The notes under the pieces were generated by a model. It did no database searches and was not told where the DNA came from. It was given only the letters and a program-made list of their open reading frames with translations. From the NCBI GenBank assembly GCA_948099385.1, contig CANUEZ040000168.1, positions 6,987,501-7,051,500 of the forward strand: DNA of 64,000 bases, in the 5' to 3' direction. Positions 9,625 to 21,459 of the stretch are shown here, in pieces (positions within the stretch are counted from its first letter, which is position 1; each line of letters starts with the position of its first letter). Source of the stretch: Fasciola hepatica (taxonomy: Eukaryota > Platyhelminthes > Trematoda > Plagiorchiida > Fasciolidae). The position numbers were made by a program, and so were the translations under genes.

Positions 9625-10750
9625 GTCATTATAATGCTGAAGAAAAAATCCAGCTTTGCCCTCTTTTGCCCGGAAAAAGGGACTGAAAGAGGTGCTGGAT
9701 ATCCTTTGGCAGATGTGTGGCCGGCCTCATGACATCGGTTTTAGCTGTGCGCACGTACCCGTATGATAGACCGAAACTTGTTCCTGGAGACTGAACAATT
9801 AGGTCGTCTAGCTGGGAAATTGAAGGCAAGTTGACCGAAGCAGCCTAACTGAATCGTGCGAGCAACTTTTATGGAGAGTTCATAGATTGCCCTAAGGTCT
9901 GCAAGAGAAACGGGAGAACATTGCAGACACTATTAGTGAAACCGGGAATGAACCCTCGTTTGAGAACTTGCACTCGTTTACAAAAAGAAGGGTTTCAGTT
10001 CAGCTTGTACAAGAAAACCGTCTAAGACATGGAGTTTTCGAGGAGAAAACCGCGTTCATAGTGACAGCAAGACTTACATCGACATGATGACTATTGACCG
10101 AAATGGTAATATTCAGAAGTGCCCGATTTGCCTTAACGACCATGGATTGGTTAACTGCAGCAGTTTTTCTCGCTTTGGGGCCGCTAAAATCCAGTTGTTT
10201 GTAAGAACCCGCAAATGGCGCTTTCTCTGCTTGAAAGCCAATCGTTTGGCAGTTTCCTGTAGGTGTGGCGATCTTTGTGGCCAGCCTGGATGCCAAAGCA
10301 GTCACAGTGGCTTGGTAAATACAAACACGATCTCCTCGAGTTTTGACCGGGCCGAACAGGTTAACTGCGGCTCCATGGCCGCGAAGGTAAAAGGTATCCA
10401 CATCGGTCACATCCCGAGAGGCTATAGGTTCCTCCAGGGTCACCGTAAGTTCACGCTTTTTGGCTAATGGGTCGGATGTGACACTCACCAGCCACGATTT
10501 GGAAAACGCAATGATTCTAGATGACCGTGAAGGTAAGATTGCTGTTCGCACCGTGCATGGTGTGAAGACTACTTAGCGCAAGGGACTCTGTCTGCCAAGG
10601 GGCTCTTTGAAAGGAGACTCTATGGTGAGAACTGAAAAGGCCTTCGCCACAAACAACCCTCCAGTAACCAAAGTCGATCGTTACAGGGCGAGGGCTTTCA
10701 CGAGCTGGCCACACATCGACAATACCAGATGCAGAATGCTCCCGAGACTT
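9625..10750 (+). pseudogene. BEL/Pao gag (zinc knuckle) and protease remnant, 3' side of the nested insertion
   Basis: Continues the gene broken at 4,800. After the duplicated GTCAT, the plus strand reads a CGRPHDI block (compare the FGRPHVI block of the young element's own Gag), then paired zinc-knuckle sequences at 10,110-10,310: CPICLNDHGLVNC, then FLCLKANRLAVSC and CGQPGCQSSH. A frameshift follows, and a protease-like FLANGSDVTLTSHDL block lies at about 10,470-10,515. A downstream TKVDRYRARAFTSWPHI block fits the protease-RT linker, which often carries 'WPHL'. RT is not visible. Several stops and shifts show it is dead. It is on the opposite strand to the insertion and not close enough in sequence to be a recent sister. 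Confidence 0.75.
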
Positions 10751-10789
10751 GCATTTCAAACAGTTTTCCCCCTTCCTTTTACCCATCAT

Positions 10790-11690
10790 CTTTTAAAGGT
10801 TCTTCTAGACCATAGGAAGCATTCAGGTAACAAGATAATAACAAGATCAGGGAATGATTGTGCTTCGGCCTCGCACCCTTCTGCTATTTCCGGGCTCCTT
10901 CGAGGCTTTCCCGTGCAGTCCAAGTTGACTGCTCTACGCGAAATGAGAGTATTCTCCCTTAAAAAAAACCCCGCGATCCACAGATTCAAGGGCTCAACAG
11001 CGTCGATAGCCTCAAGCCTGCCTATCCGGTGGCCATGCGAAAAGCCGTCGAAGGCTTCGCTAAATTCCTACGATTTCAATGGTGCGGCTTTCTCGTGCAG
11101 GTAGCGAACCTGTTAGGAACGACCGTTTCCAAAATCCACGGTAGTGTCGGTATGGTAAGTCATCTCCGCCGACATGTTTGTAGGGGTCGTGCGGCCTGCG
11201 GGAGTCCCATGACTTTCCCCACCACGGGTGTTAGACTGGCACATCGGTGATCGATGGCCTCGGCTTTCATCCCATCTTTGTACAACTGGACAACAACAGC
11301 GTCTTCCCATTCCTGAGAGGGCCTTCCCGCTGATAAAGTCGCACTGAACGACCCGCGACTGGCTCGGTTAACACATTAACCAACTCTCTTACCACTAAGC
11401 GGCGTAAGCCATCAGGTCCAGGGGATTAGTCAAATTTTATGGCTGCAGTCACCCGTTCTTTGGTGATATTTTCACACGACGTGCAGGAGTGTCCAATGCA
11501 ACCTGTATGGGATCAGTGTGCGTTAGGTTAGAAGCATGGCTTGAGAAGAAGCGCCCTGCAAATGTCTCCGCCCTATGTTAATTCATAAACCTCGACGAGT
11601 GTCCATCTTTCTCGGCTGGGATGGTGGTTGTAGATAGTGTCCCCCGCCGCAGACATGCAAGCAGACTTTTGGGCGCACGAACCGAGTCTG
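10790..11690 (-). pseudogene. LINE RT fragment
   Basis: Minus-strand RT remnant. From right to left: SPGPDGLRRLVVRELVNVL (near 11,420), then a WEDAVVVQLYKDG-type block (near 11,290), then SEAFDGFSHGHRIGRLEAID and WIAGFFLRENT (about 11,060-10,950). These match the order of the first RT blocks in CR1/Jockey/RTE-like elements (SPGPDG, W..A.V.P..K.G, F.KAFD.V.H). At least two frame changes and several stops interrupt it. The FADD block is not present, so the 3' part is deleted or was replaced by the neighbouring BEL/Pao remnant, which ends about 40 bases away. Confidence 0.65.
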
Positions 11691-13300
11691 TTTCTGAGGT
11701 CACTTCAAATACGCGACTCCTCCCTCACATTAGATTAGTGCATTGGTTATGTATGGTATGGTATTAGTTACATTCCTCTCCAGCTGTGTGGCATAGCTCC
11801 CGTGCACAAATATCACTCTTCAGAAGGTGTCTGAGTTGCGAGTCAAACCCAAGTGGACTTTCTGCACAAGGTTGCCTTCTGGTTGGTGGTGCAGACGTTT
11901 GCCATCACTGAAGGATTTCACCGTCCGCTGCTCCTCGATACCCGTCTATCTCGCTCGAATGTTTCAGACACCGTACCACCGGGGACGCGGCTGCTCGGAC
12001 TTTCCGAGTCAGGTAGTTCAATTCAGCTCAATTCGGAGGGGGGGGGGGGTGCGCCAAGTCCAGCTCAAATTGTCCAGTTTCTTGCACAGTGAGCCCGTTG
12101 AATCTCTCAATACTGCGACAAGCGAAAAGTCCAGGCTCTTTATTGTCTAATGGTGGGCAAAACGGAAAAGTTAAGACCACAGACCACGGTGCACCAATGC
12201 GACGGCTGTATAGGATCATTTTTGCCATCCGTCAGCAACTGGTGCCCATTCATCAAATAGCCACGAGTCACGGTACGTCCCTCAAATCTTCACCAGTGCC
12301 GTGCATCGTAGAGCTCCGTGAATGCCAGTAATTTAAATTATGATCTCTTTCTCCGTGGACTGCTGCAACACGAGGGGTGAAACTGATCTCGTTGACTTCT
12401 GTGTTCATCCTTGAAGAACATTGCTCGACCTAGGGCGAAAGTCCCTCGTGGTGACGGACGTACTGGATGAATCCACATCAGTTGCACCAAGATTCCTGAG
12501 GATGAATATGAGTACATAAAAATATGTGAAACTATGACCACAGAACCTTGCTTTTCAGGTGTTTCTAATTACCAGGCTAGGGGGCCCTCTGAACTCCCCG
12601 CCGGCTGAGTCAATCCCAGCAAGTCACTTGGGAAGCACAGTGAGGACTAGTGACGGCTTGAACCTGCGGAGTGTTTTCTGTTTGGTAGTCCTTTCTCTCT
12701 GTATATCAATTTCTCCCAGAAGTGTCGCGGCAGACACTTTTCATCGAGTCTTTGGTTTGGTGCGATTAATGTTTCTTTCAGCTGCGGTGAACCAGAGCTT
12801 CTAAGTTCCCTCTTTTTAGTGCTGCAATGTGCCGGTATCCCGCGCGAAAATCAGACTCAGTAGTAGGTCGCAATGTCGGTTAATTTATATAGCCGGAAAT
12901 CTACTGTGAGCCTACAAATGGTGCGAGGAAAACAAAGCATAAATTAGATCAGGAAAGTCCAAGTCCAAAAAGTGGCAAAGTGGGCTATCTAAAAAACCGG
13001 TTGTTTCCACCTCGAATGGTAGAATCGGGGTGAACGGAAGGCACGACGAACTAGATGACAAGTGAAAGGTGACAAAATAGAAAAAGGCAAGCCAGCGCGC
13101 AGGCTTTTTCGCCTCGGCATAAATGTTGACTTACCGGATAGAATTTCTCGACTTTATTTCTGACAATCCTATTTCCTATCCATTTTGCAGTGTATTTACT
13201 TCTTGAGGTCCGAAGTTGCCTTCCTACCCGTCCCCATTAGAATAGGTTTTTTAGGACAGCACGGTGGCTGCTATTCTTGACTGACCATTAGGATCCATGA
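11690..13300. other. No recognisable gene; degenerate repeat-like sequence
   Basis: Open frames here are under about 110 codons and carry no motif I recognise. A G11 run lies at about 12,041. The sequence may hold the more decayed 5' part of the minus-strand LINE fragment at 10,790-11,690, but I cannot show it. Confidence 0.5.
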
Positions 13301-13769
13301 TGACGTTTTCGCCCAAAGATTGGAACGCTCATGCAAAACCAAAGGAATTTAGAAAGCCCAGAAAGGAGTAGGGTCTTTGAGCTGCGGAGGACTTTGTTCC
13401 TTGGATGTCCGGGAGGATGTGTGCTGCGATATTCACTCAAGTTGGCTCAACTGGGCATGCAGCAAGTTAGAAAAGAAGGCCCTGCTGACCTACCAGGACA
13501 AAGACAGCTCATAAGGCGCATGGCTTGTGGTAGAGATCCGTCTCAGGTACTTCCGCCAAAAGAGGTAAGATAAACAAGACAGCCCCGTCAAGCACCAAAC
13601 TGTGAGTAGAGACCGGTGAGGATGGTGATGTCGCGGGTCTGGGCAGCGACATCACGATGAATGCCCCCACCCTGATACCGGAAGTAGTACCCTACCCGAT
13701 GATCCCAAGATGAAGGGGGCGAAACCGAGGCAAAGAGCGACACGGAGAACCTTCAGGGCCGAATTTTAA

Positions 13770-14660
13770 AGGGAGATGGGTCGATTGACAGACTTTATCC
13801 GGAGCCACTTTACGAAAACAGAACAACTGAGCAGGCTGCATTCGTAGCAAATGCCATCAAAGAGATGCAGGCCCACAATAAGGTAATACTAGGGAGACAT
13901 AGGAGCTCGGGGATAAAAAGGTTGGCCGAGCCGTTCTGCAGAGTGGCACATAAGAGAAATCAGATGCAGAGGCAAAGAGTTACTGATATTCTAAGGCAAG
14001 TTGGAATGCCAAAAGGGGCTTTTGTTAGGAGGGTGCTACGGTAAGGTAGATGTAGACCTAAGCAGACGGGCTAGCACCTGGAAGACCGGCCTCAGTCGGT
14101 TTTGGCAATCCCAGGTATCGGGATGCAGTTCTCGCAGCAGCGGGCCAGATCAACACAAACTCCAGAGGGAGCATAACCACTGGCTGGATAACGCGTCGTC
14201 ATAGAGGGCCCATATTACTAGGCGAGACATGAGAATGCCCACTCTGTCCCCGTTGGCAGAAGCGGCAAACCCACCCGGTACAGCTTCGGAGGTGCTGCTC
14301 TTGGGTTCTTCGGAGGCCCGCGGGGTCCTGCGCGATCAGAGTAGTTCGGTGTCGACAAGAGGCCTATAAACACTAGCACTGCGCTTAACACCAACTGATA
14401 GTAGGAATCATCGGAACCACAGGAGCCCGAAGATGTTCAGGGACCCACAGAAAGTGGTGGCAGGCAAGGGCACCACGGCAGCACAACTGAGGAACCAGAA
14501 AGTGGCAAAAAGAAGGATGAACTGTGACGTAAAACTGGAGTGTGAAAATGAAGCACCACAAACATTTGGTTTGCCAGCCCACGGGGAAGTATCCGTGATG
14601 CAGTGTACGCATGCAGCACTGGGAACAAATGAGGAGGCTAAGGGCGGAATCTAAGGGCAT
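13770..14660 (+). pseudogene. LINE ORF1 remnant
   Basis: Reads with shifts: an AFVANAIKEMQAHNK block, VILGRHRSSG and RLAEPFCRVA (13,835-13,955), then RPASVGFGNPRYRD and AAAGQINTNSRGSITTGW (14,090-14,190). The second part has the pattern seen in RRM-like or Transposase_22-type ORF1 domains: an R-P-hydrophobic-V-x-F strand, a helix with spaced aromatic or basic residues, then a second strand. ORF1 proteins of this kind bind the element RNA and act as chaperones. The part to 14,660 is Lys/Glu-rich with an open stretch from 14,433. The assignment rests on position directly upstream of endonuclease plus this pattern. Confidence 0.5.
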
Positions 14661-14799
14661 GGACTGCGTATTCATCGCGAAGCCTTGGCTGAGGGGAAAA
14701 AGTAGAGAGTAACTCCGACTTGTCCAGTAGGTTTGTACTTACGCGGAGTGTATGAGGGGAGGCTAGTCTAGGGGGAGGGGTGCTTGTGCTAGTGCAGGA

Positions 14800-15240
14800 G
14801 CATAAGACTCAAAAGGAGGACATCCGGTATTCCAATCCCGACATATAGGCAATCTCATTGCTAGTGAAAATTAGGTCAGGGTGTGTGGCACTGGTGTGTT
14901 TCTGCAGGGTCCTCCATCTATTCCTGAGGAAGATGAAGGTCTGCTGATGTATCTCGTGATGGGAACCAGTAATACAGAGATTTCTGATACTCGGGGACTT
15001 CAAAGCCCCTGAGGTAAACTTACACCGGAAAAGGGCACCGGCAGGGTCCTTTGGAAATGCACCCAGGCCAAGACGGGAAAGTGGCCCTGGTGCAGCACAT
15101 TCGCTAGGCTAATCGAGGGAGGGAGTGGTTGACTCCGGGGCTGATGGACCTCGCCACCACCAAGTTCATCAAATAAGAAAGCAAGGTAGGAGTAGAAGCC
15201 CCGCTAGGTAAAAGCGACCACGAAGTTTTACTTTCTAGGA
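14800..15240 (+). pseudogene. LINE endonuclease remnant (APE-like)
   Basis: The block ILGDFKAPEVN at 14,990-15,020 corresponds to the conserved GDFN.P...W segment of apurinic-type LINE endonucleases. GKSDHEVLLS at about 15,210-15,240 corresponds to the terminal SDH block that carries the catalytic histidine. Between them an LTPGLMDLATTKFIK stretch matches the usual spacing. Upstream blocks are hard to see through stops. This nuclease would nick target DNA to prime reverse transcription. Confidence 0.65.
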
Positions 15241-15719
15241 GAGAGATCAGAGCCACCGGACAAACTGCTACGGAACTTCGGGGGACTGGAAAAAGAGTGG
15301 TTGTTGTCAATGACAGTATTTTTAGCCTCGCAACACAAAGATGAGGTGGAAGAACTGCGGTTACGGATTAAAAGTAGTACACTATGGATGGTCAAAGAAG
15401 TAGCCCTCATGCGAAGAGTCCCTAGACGAGGACAGTCTCCCTGGTGGAAAAGCAGTACGCTGAAGGGGGAAAGTCAAGCATGAGGGAAAAACCAGGAACC
15501 TGAGGGACAATGACAGCTGCTCGGGCGCAGGAGGATAGACAAGTTGTTTAGCGAACAACGGAAAGGAGATAAGTTGGCAAAAGAAGCCAACTTCGCTAGA
15601 GCGGCCAACAGACACCTAAGGTGCTCTTGAACTACTTCCAGGACAAAGTTAACATGCGGGTAACCTTTAAGGGTTTGAAAATGGGAAACTGAAACCAGGC
15701 GGGAGATAATGGACTGGTG

Positions 15720-16700
15720 GCGGAAGCCCCTCGAGAATACTTGGAGGAGGTCTACAAAACTGATGATGGAAGACAGCCATCGACCATGGGGTCGCTCATG
15801 ACTGCGACAGTGCGGAAAATAGAGAGGACATCTGGCAAAGTACTATCGGTACTAGACCCCCTTGACAATCAGAAAGCCCCGAGACCTGAAAGAAACCGTC
15901 TAACTTTTATCGCACAGCTGGCTCGAGCACTGAAAGTACCTTAATCCATACTGTTCAATAAATTTTTCAGGAAGGCTGAGCCATCCAAAGAATGGAAAAC
16001 TGCGGAAGTCTCGCCAATTTACAAGCGGGGCTTAAGGGCACAGGTGACGAACTGCCGGCCTCTTAGCCTGCTATCAATAGTACCGGAAGCACTGGATAAA
16101 ATAATTCGAAAAGCCTCGGTAAGTCAGCTGAGGAAAAAACCTAAACGCTGATAAACAGCACAGCTTTAGAGAAAGCCAGTCCTGCCTCAGCCACTTGCCA
16201 ACCTTTTTCGCTGAGGCAACCAAGAGACTGAATTAGAGACAAGAGGTAGAGGCAAGCTATCTGGAGCTCTGCAAGGCTTCTGGCAGCGTAAGCCCCAGGT
16301 TCCTTTAGCAAAAGCGGAGGGACTGAGTGTGGCTGCGGGCCAAAGGAATAGTTAAAGGCTGGACCTGCTGACCACCGAATCTGCCTCAAAGTTGAGAACA
16401 CAATGTTCTCGATGGCGGAAGCACCTAGATGAGTCCCTCGGGGATAGGTGTTGAGTCCCGTACTGTTCCTGACTTATGGGAGCCGCTTGTTACGGGTAAT
16501 GAGATCGCCATGCTTCATGTTTACAGACGATGTGGAGGTTTCGGGGCGTCCAGAATCTAGCCAGCTTCAGATGGACCCAGATGCCCTCTACCGCTTATCT
16601 ATAGCGCGCGGGTTGCCTTTGGCAAGAGGCTCATTTCTGACTGTCGAAGAATCCAGCTGAAAGCGACATTTAAAACCGGAGAACCCGGAACCGCTGGCAA
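15720..16700 (+). pseudogene. LINE reverse transcriptase remnant
   Basis: Blocks in order: a degraded K-A-P-R-P-E segment (usually K.PGPD, near 15,870), then FFRKAEPSKEWKTAEVSPIYKRG and NCRPLSLLSIVPEALDKIIRK at 15,965-16,115, where W.tA.V.PI.K.G and NYRP.SL.S...K..E..I are expected. A QHSFRE-like segment follows near 16,155, and the catalytic block MFTDDVEV has FTDD at 16,520-16,531. Both catalytic aspartates are kept, unlike in most other LINEs of this window, but stops and frame changes surround it. Confidence 0.7.
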
Positions 16701-17239
16701 GGAAAAACGAGATCAAGGACTCGGGCCTGATCATTTCAGGTAATTTTAAACTCTCGGTGCAATGTCTGCAGGATCCCAACAAGGCAAACACATCCATCAA
16801 CCATTTGCCCAGAAAGCTCACATCACGAGACCCTCAGGCGCTGCTGAAACTGTATGCGACTCCTGACCAACCTCACTAAGAGTATGTAGTCCAAGCTGGC
16901 GGAGCTAGAGTTGTCCTCTTTGAAGCGCAGGAGAGAGCGGAAAAATTGATGGGAACAATAAGTTACCCAAACAGGTTCCCAGCTACGGACAAGCCGTTGT
17001 CCATCCAAAACGAAAACTCCACTCTCGGTGAAAACGAGATGAAAACACTCAAGCCGAGGACCAACTAGGCCATAAGAGCTCCGAAGCTTGCTTGCAGTTA
17101 ATAACAACTAGGATGAACTTTCGGGGTCCGTGGGGGAAGCGAAGACTGTGGCATTGTTCAAGAGGAAGCCGGGCACTGAGCGGACACGTCCTTGCGGATT
17201 ACCGTGAGCCAGCAACTTGAGCCTAGTTATGGTACCTCA

Positions 17240-18755
17240 GTTGGTTTTAGCATTACTTTTCTTCCCTCTCTTCTTCTTGTTCTTGTTAGTCTACATCTCC
17301 TTCCTCTCCGGTCCTTTTCAGTCTAGGTGAGTACCGCCCTTAAATGCTTCTCGATCTCCCTGGCCATTTTTACCGCTTCACGAGAGCTGACTACTAGAGG
17401 TCTTGGCTCTTGCAGGAGGAGCTGACCTGCTGGGTCCCATGGCCTATCCTATTGAAATGTTTCTGTTCGCTATCCTCTTGGGCTACGATCCCGATAAGTG
17501 CCGTGCTCCCATCTATCGGAGGACGAGAGTTCCCAGAGAGCCGAAGCCATATGAGACAAGTGGGCTGGCAGGTGCAGGGAACTGGACTATCATTGGAAAT
17601 GGCTACCGGTCCTGTGCCATTATCAGATCTGGTCTGACCAGAGACAAGCTTACGCAATAGAACCCCTCGGCTGTCCCACGCGTTGATCGGTGCCACAACT
17701 TTTGTGGCTGGTTGCCAAATGAACAAAAGTAAGAAAAACTGGTGATGGTCCACCACGTGCAACAACCGACGACTTCTTGTGTCGACCACCAGCCGTTGAA
17801 CATCCGGGTCACTGAACCTCTCGTCGGACGCTTATTATGACACAAGAGGTGGGTAGAGGATACATAGATTCATAAGAAGTTTCCATCACCCCATGAATAA
17901 CACCTCTTGGCCCTTAAAACCTCGGAAGCTACAGCAACATCCCTCCAGTGCGGGCTGGGTCATGACTCGATGCAGATCAAGCCGTTCCCGGATACACCGC
18001 TTACGGAACCTGGGGCTGGAGTGGCGGCAACAGTCCGAGCCAGAGCTGCATTCAAACCCGGGAAAGTTCGAAAGACCCAAGACCTACAGAATTGGAAATT
18101 TGTCATTAATTCTCAAGGGCAAAAGAGAGGGTTCCAAGAAGGTCCTACCTTCTAAAGTAAAGCTTACTTATCCAGTGAGAATTTCTTCCTTAGTGCGCCA
18201 AAAGATGCTCCAAGTATGCGCAACCATCTAGAAGAAAAAGGAAAAGGGCTAAAATGGGCTATTGTATCAGGCATTTTCGTGTGTTACAGGAAGACTAAAG
18301 GTAAGTTGACAACCAGCGCAGCCCTCGAACTCCTTCAGCGTGCGGCTGCGGAAGATTTCCCGGTAACGGGAGAGCTAACAGCATCCGACGAACCGCTGGT
18401 GACCAATGTCCGTGGACCACTGAAAAAACGGAATGAACTGTAGGCCCCAGGGATGAGCAAAACCCCGTCGTCAGTGCACTAGAAGAGACACAGCCAAAAG
18501 ATGATTTTCGGGACCTGCGTTCCACTGTACGGACCGGTCGTAGAAAATACCCCGAAAACCCTGCAATTAAATGCTTCATTAACATCACTCACTTACTGAC
18601 AATATTGACCTGTTTTACGCACCGTATGTTTTTACAAATCAGCGTTTGTTTGTTCGCGTCCAGCGTGCCGCTCTGTCACATCCTTTTTCTGGACCTGCGT
18701 GACCCACGTGCTCCTTTCTCGCACGCCACAATCCGATTCGCGTTTTGAGTCCTTG
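17240..18755. other. No recognisable gene
   Basis: Several open frames of 60-130 codons occur on both strands (for example 17,394-17,789 minus and 17,893-18,231 plus), but none shows a motif, coiled coil or composition I can name. A pyrimidine-rich stretch at 17,255-17,320 may be the edge of the plus-strand LINE to the left. Confidence 0.45.
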
Positions 18756-18756
18756 G

Positions 18757-19290
18757 GGAGCATGCAATTGTCAACCAACAGTATTGGATGCGTTAGTCAG
18801 AGGAAAGTTAGAGCTTGCGATCTGCAACCGGTGACAGTGGGTAGGACTGGCCGTGCGCCGGACATACAACCTGAAAAACACCTCGTGAAGTGAACACAAG
18901 AGGTGTGATCCACCAGCCTAATTGCCCTCGCACATCGCTGCAGACGGCCTACGCGCCTAATATGCGCAGGCCAAAGTGGTGGATCTGACTGCGCCCCGCA
19001 CCACTGGGAGTGGCACCAGTAGTCATTGATAACTGTGCAGCGGGCGAAGAGACCGCGATCGGGGTGTGTGATCCAGGATCAAATGACCAGGTTGTGAGAC
19101 CACAAGCAGCAGATCCAACGAGAACGGCGAGTGGTAGATGACCTTGTGGCAATATTATCCAGGTGCCTCTGCCAGGGAGATGGTCATTACAGTGCCCGAA
19201 GTGGTTGGCAGTCATCTAGGATCACGGAAAGGGAAAAGAGATAGAGAAACGCAGTCGGAGGAGCAACGGATACTGAGAAGGAAAAAAAGA
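18757..19290 (-). repeat. Block copy 1 of the dispersed family g (right-end segment only)
   Basis: About 530 bp resembling 42,830-43,350 over its full length and 59,640-59,830 over its first half. The shared core GGTGTGATCCACCAGCC lies at 18,902-18,918, preceded by CTGCAACCGGTGACAGTGGG and followed by a TGATCCAGGATCAAATG-type segment and a TTATCCAGGTGCC segment. Here the block stands alone: the rest of family g (an AAT microsatellite about 2 kb to the left in the other copies) is missing. The core is faintly like a pol III B box, but I would not call a promoter on that alone. Confidence 0.65.
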
Positions 19291-19539
19291 ATACGATGGA
19301 TAACAGGCGAACGTGGGTGAGCAACAGGGTTACCTTGTGAAAACGGAAGATAAGATCGCTGCGGATCAGGGGTGGCATTGGCCATAGTTTGCGGCACTGA
19401 CGAGGGGAGAAATGTCGGGCATGGAGTATACCTATTGGTCTGTGGTGCGAAGGTAGTGGGGTTAATGTGTGAGGCCTCTTTTAGAGGTCGGGTAGCTGAA
19501 GACGAACTCATTGGTGAGCAATATAGCATTGGGAACTGT

Positions 19540-21010
19540 TAAGTATAACACAATGGAGAGGCACTGCGCAAGCCAAGGGGGGCTTATTCCAGATTTTGGA
19601 ATAGGCTGACAGAAAGAATTAGGACTTCAGACTGAGATCAAATCAAAGGACAGAGGGTGAGAAGGCACAATGTCGGAAGGAGTAGGAGCGGCGGCAGCGA
19701 ATGAGATACGAAAGGAGGTGTAGGCCTGGTTGTGGATTAGTTTAAAGAAAAAAACAGGTTGAGCCTCATGCAATGAATCCACAGGGGCCCAACTTGTGGG
19801 AGCTCACAGCGCTGGCAGTATGTCAGGGCTATGGGTACTCCCAAAAGCTTTTCGATGAAGGTACGCAGTACTTTCTCAAGCGATACAATAGAGGAACGTG
19901 GCCGGAGGCCGGAGGTAATCAGACAATATTCTAGGAGCGGTCTAACATGTCAGAGAGATACATGGAGAGGCGACTGGCTGGTAGTAAGAAACATCGATGA
20001 ACCAGGCTTAGGGTTCTCTTAGCTTTAGCAATTTGGAACAACGCCTGTTCTGAGAAGTTAAAGGAACAAGAGTAGCGTACACTAAGATCAATAGTATGGA
20101 GATTGGTAGGCGGTCCAGGCAAATTAGACCGGGTGGCACAGTGCACTAGTGAGGTAGGAGGAACCTGTTTTCCGCGGAGAATTTCGTAAACCATGAGAAG
20201 CACCAGGTTTGGAGAGAGAGCAAGTCAAGCGATATGTCGCACGGGGTCACGGATAGGTCATCAGGGAGGAAGGGGTACACTATTTTTATATAGTCGGCAA
20301 AGAGACAAGGAATGCTGTGTCGAATAGAAGAGAATATGTCATTGAAAGAAATAAGGAATAATAATGGGCCCAAGAAACTGCCTTGGATGACGCTGCTAGT
20401 AATGTTTGGCAGAAGATAAGTGGCTATCAACGAGCACAGCTTGCGACCTGTGAGAGAGATACGAGGATGGCCAGGAGAGGAGAGGACCAGTACTGCCAAG
20501 AGACCGGATTTTGGCTAACAGATGCATATGGGGAACACGGTCAAAGGCCTTAGACATGTCAAGGCACAGGACGATTACAGAGTTGCCTGCTTCTGCAGCA
20601 GACGGTAGGACATTGAGAAAGTCTAGCTGGAAAAAGAGCAGGAATGGGAGTTTAGGAAACCATGCTGACCAGGGTTTAACAGGTTGTTGGATAGGAGGTA
20701 CTGAAGAGTATGTTTTTTGATAATTCTTCTTATGATTTTGCAGACTACTGGGGTGTGGTTAATGGGCTGATAGTTATCTGGGTCGTGTAGTGCACCCTTT
20801 TTGAAGCGCGGAATTAAAACAGAAGTTTTCCATTGACGTGAGAAAAAACTGTGAAGCATGGAGTTTAGGTATACAATAAGTAACAATGGAGGGAGGTCAG
20901 GACCACCAAAAATGAGGAGGGCCGGTGGGAGATCATCTGGTCCCGGTTTCGGGGAATGTTTATTAGAGGAAACTGATTTTTCGACTTCTAGATGGGTGAA
21001 GAGAATCAAT
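19540..21010 (-). pseudogene. LINE 'a' reverse transcriptase remnant
   Basis: Blocks from right to left: SPKPGPDDLPPALL (20,950), WKTSVLIPRFKKGALHDPDNYQPINHT (about 20,830-20,750), GQHGFL, a shifted LDMSKAFDRVPH block near 20,550, then SSVIQGSFLGPLLFLISFNDI (20,390-20,335). The catalytic block reads LFADYIKIV at 20,275-20,304: FADD has become FADY, which would kill the polymerase. The C-terminal part ends with LSAYSKIWNKPPLACA near 19,570, homologous to the WNKLP blocks of elements b, c and e. There are multiple frameshifts. Confidence 0.75.
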
Positions 21011-21459
21011 GAAAGGGAGGCAGAGGTGCAAGGATGGATCGTGGGAGGAGGGATACCAGGGCAGTTTACAAGGGAGGGGGTGAATTGCCCATTGAAGGCC
21101 TCAGAAATAGATGCTGGGTATTAGCGTTAGATGACCCGCAGATGAGGAATTGGGTCGAGATAATATTGGAGTGATTGGACCTTTTACTAAGCAGGTTGGA
21201 CAGGTAGCCAGTTTTGTTGGAGTGTGATAGGTCGTTGGCCTCCTGCCTTCTCAGGTGCGAATCGGCCATGCAACGCAGCTTCATTTGAGGCTGGTATTTG
21301 CGCAGAAGAATTGCAAAGTCGTGTGATATAGCGAAAGTTAGTTGCAGCTTAGGCAGCTTACGCCCTGAAAGTGACGAGCGTGAGCTGCTGGACTTAGGGC
21401 GCGGATCGGCACATGGGTTGGCGGTACTTAAGCAGCGTAGGAGGTTGGAGTAGAGAGAG

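Larger units (their letters stand above)
13300..17240 (+). mobile_element. Decayed plus-strand LINE with ORF1, endonuclease and RT
   Basis: All expected parts of a two-ORF LINE occur in order on the plus strand: ORF1-like sequence (13,770-14,660), endonuclease (about 14,800-15,240) and RT (15,720-16,700), followed by about 500 bp of C-terminal and 3' sequence. Many stops and shifts interrupt each part. This is the most complete plus-strand LINE in the window. Exact ends are uncertain because no target duplication or tail repeat was recognised. Confidence 0.72.

Noticed and set aside
18902..18918. tRNA-derived SINE with pol III box B
   Set aside because: Only one box-like match, no convincing A box at the right distance and no tRNA-like fold that I could see. 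Described as a dispersed block instead.
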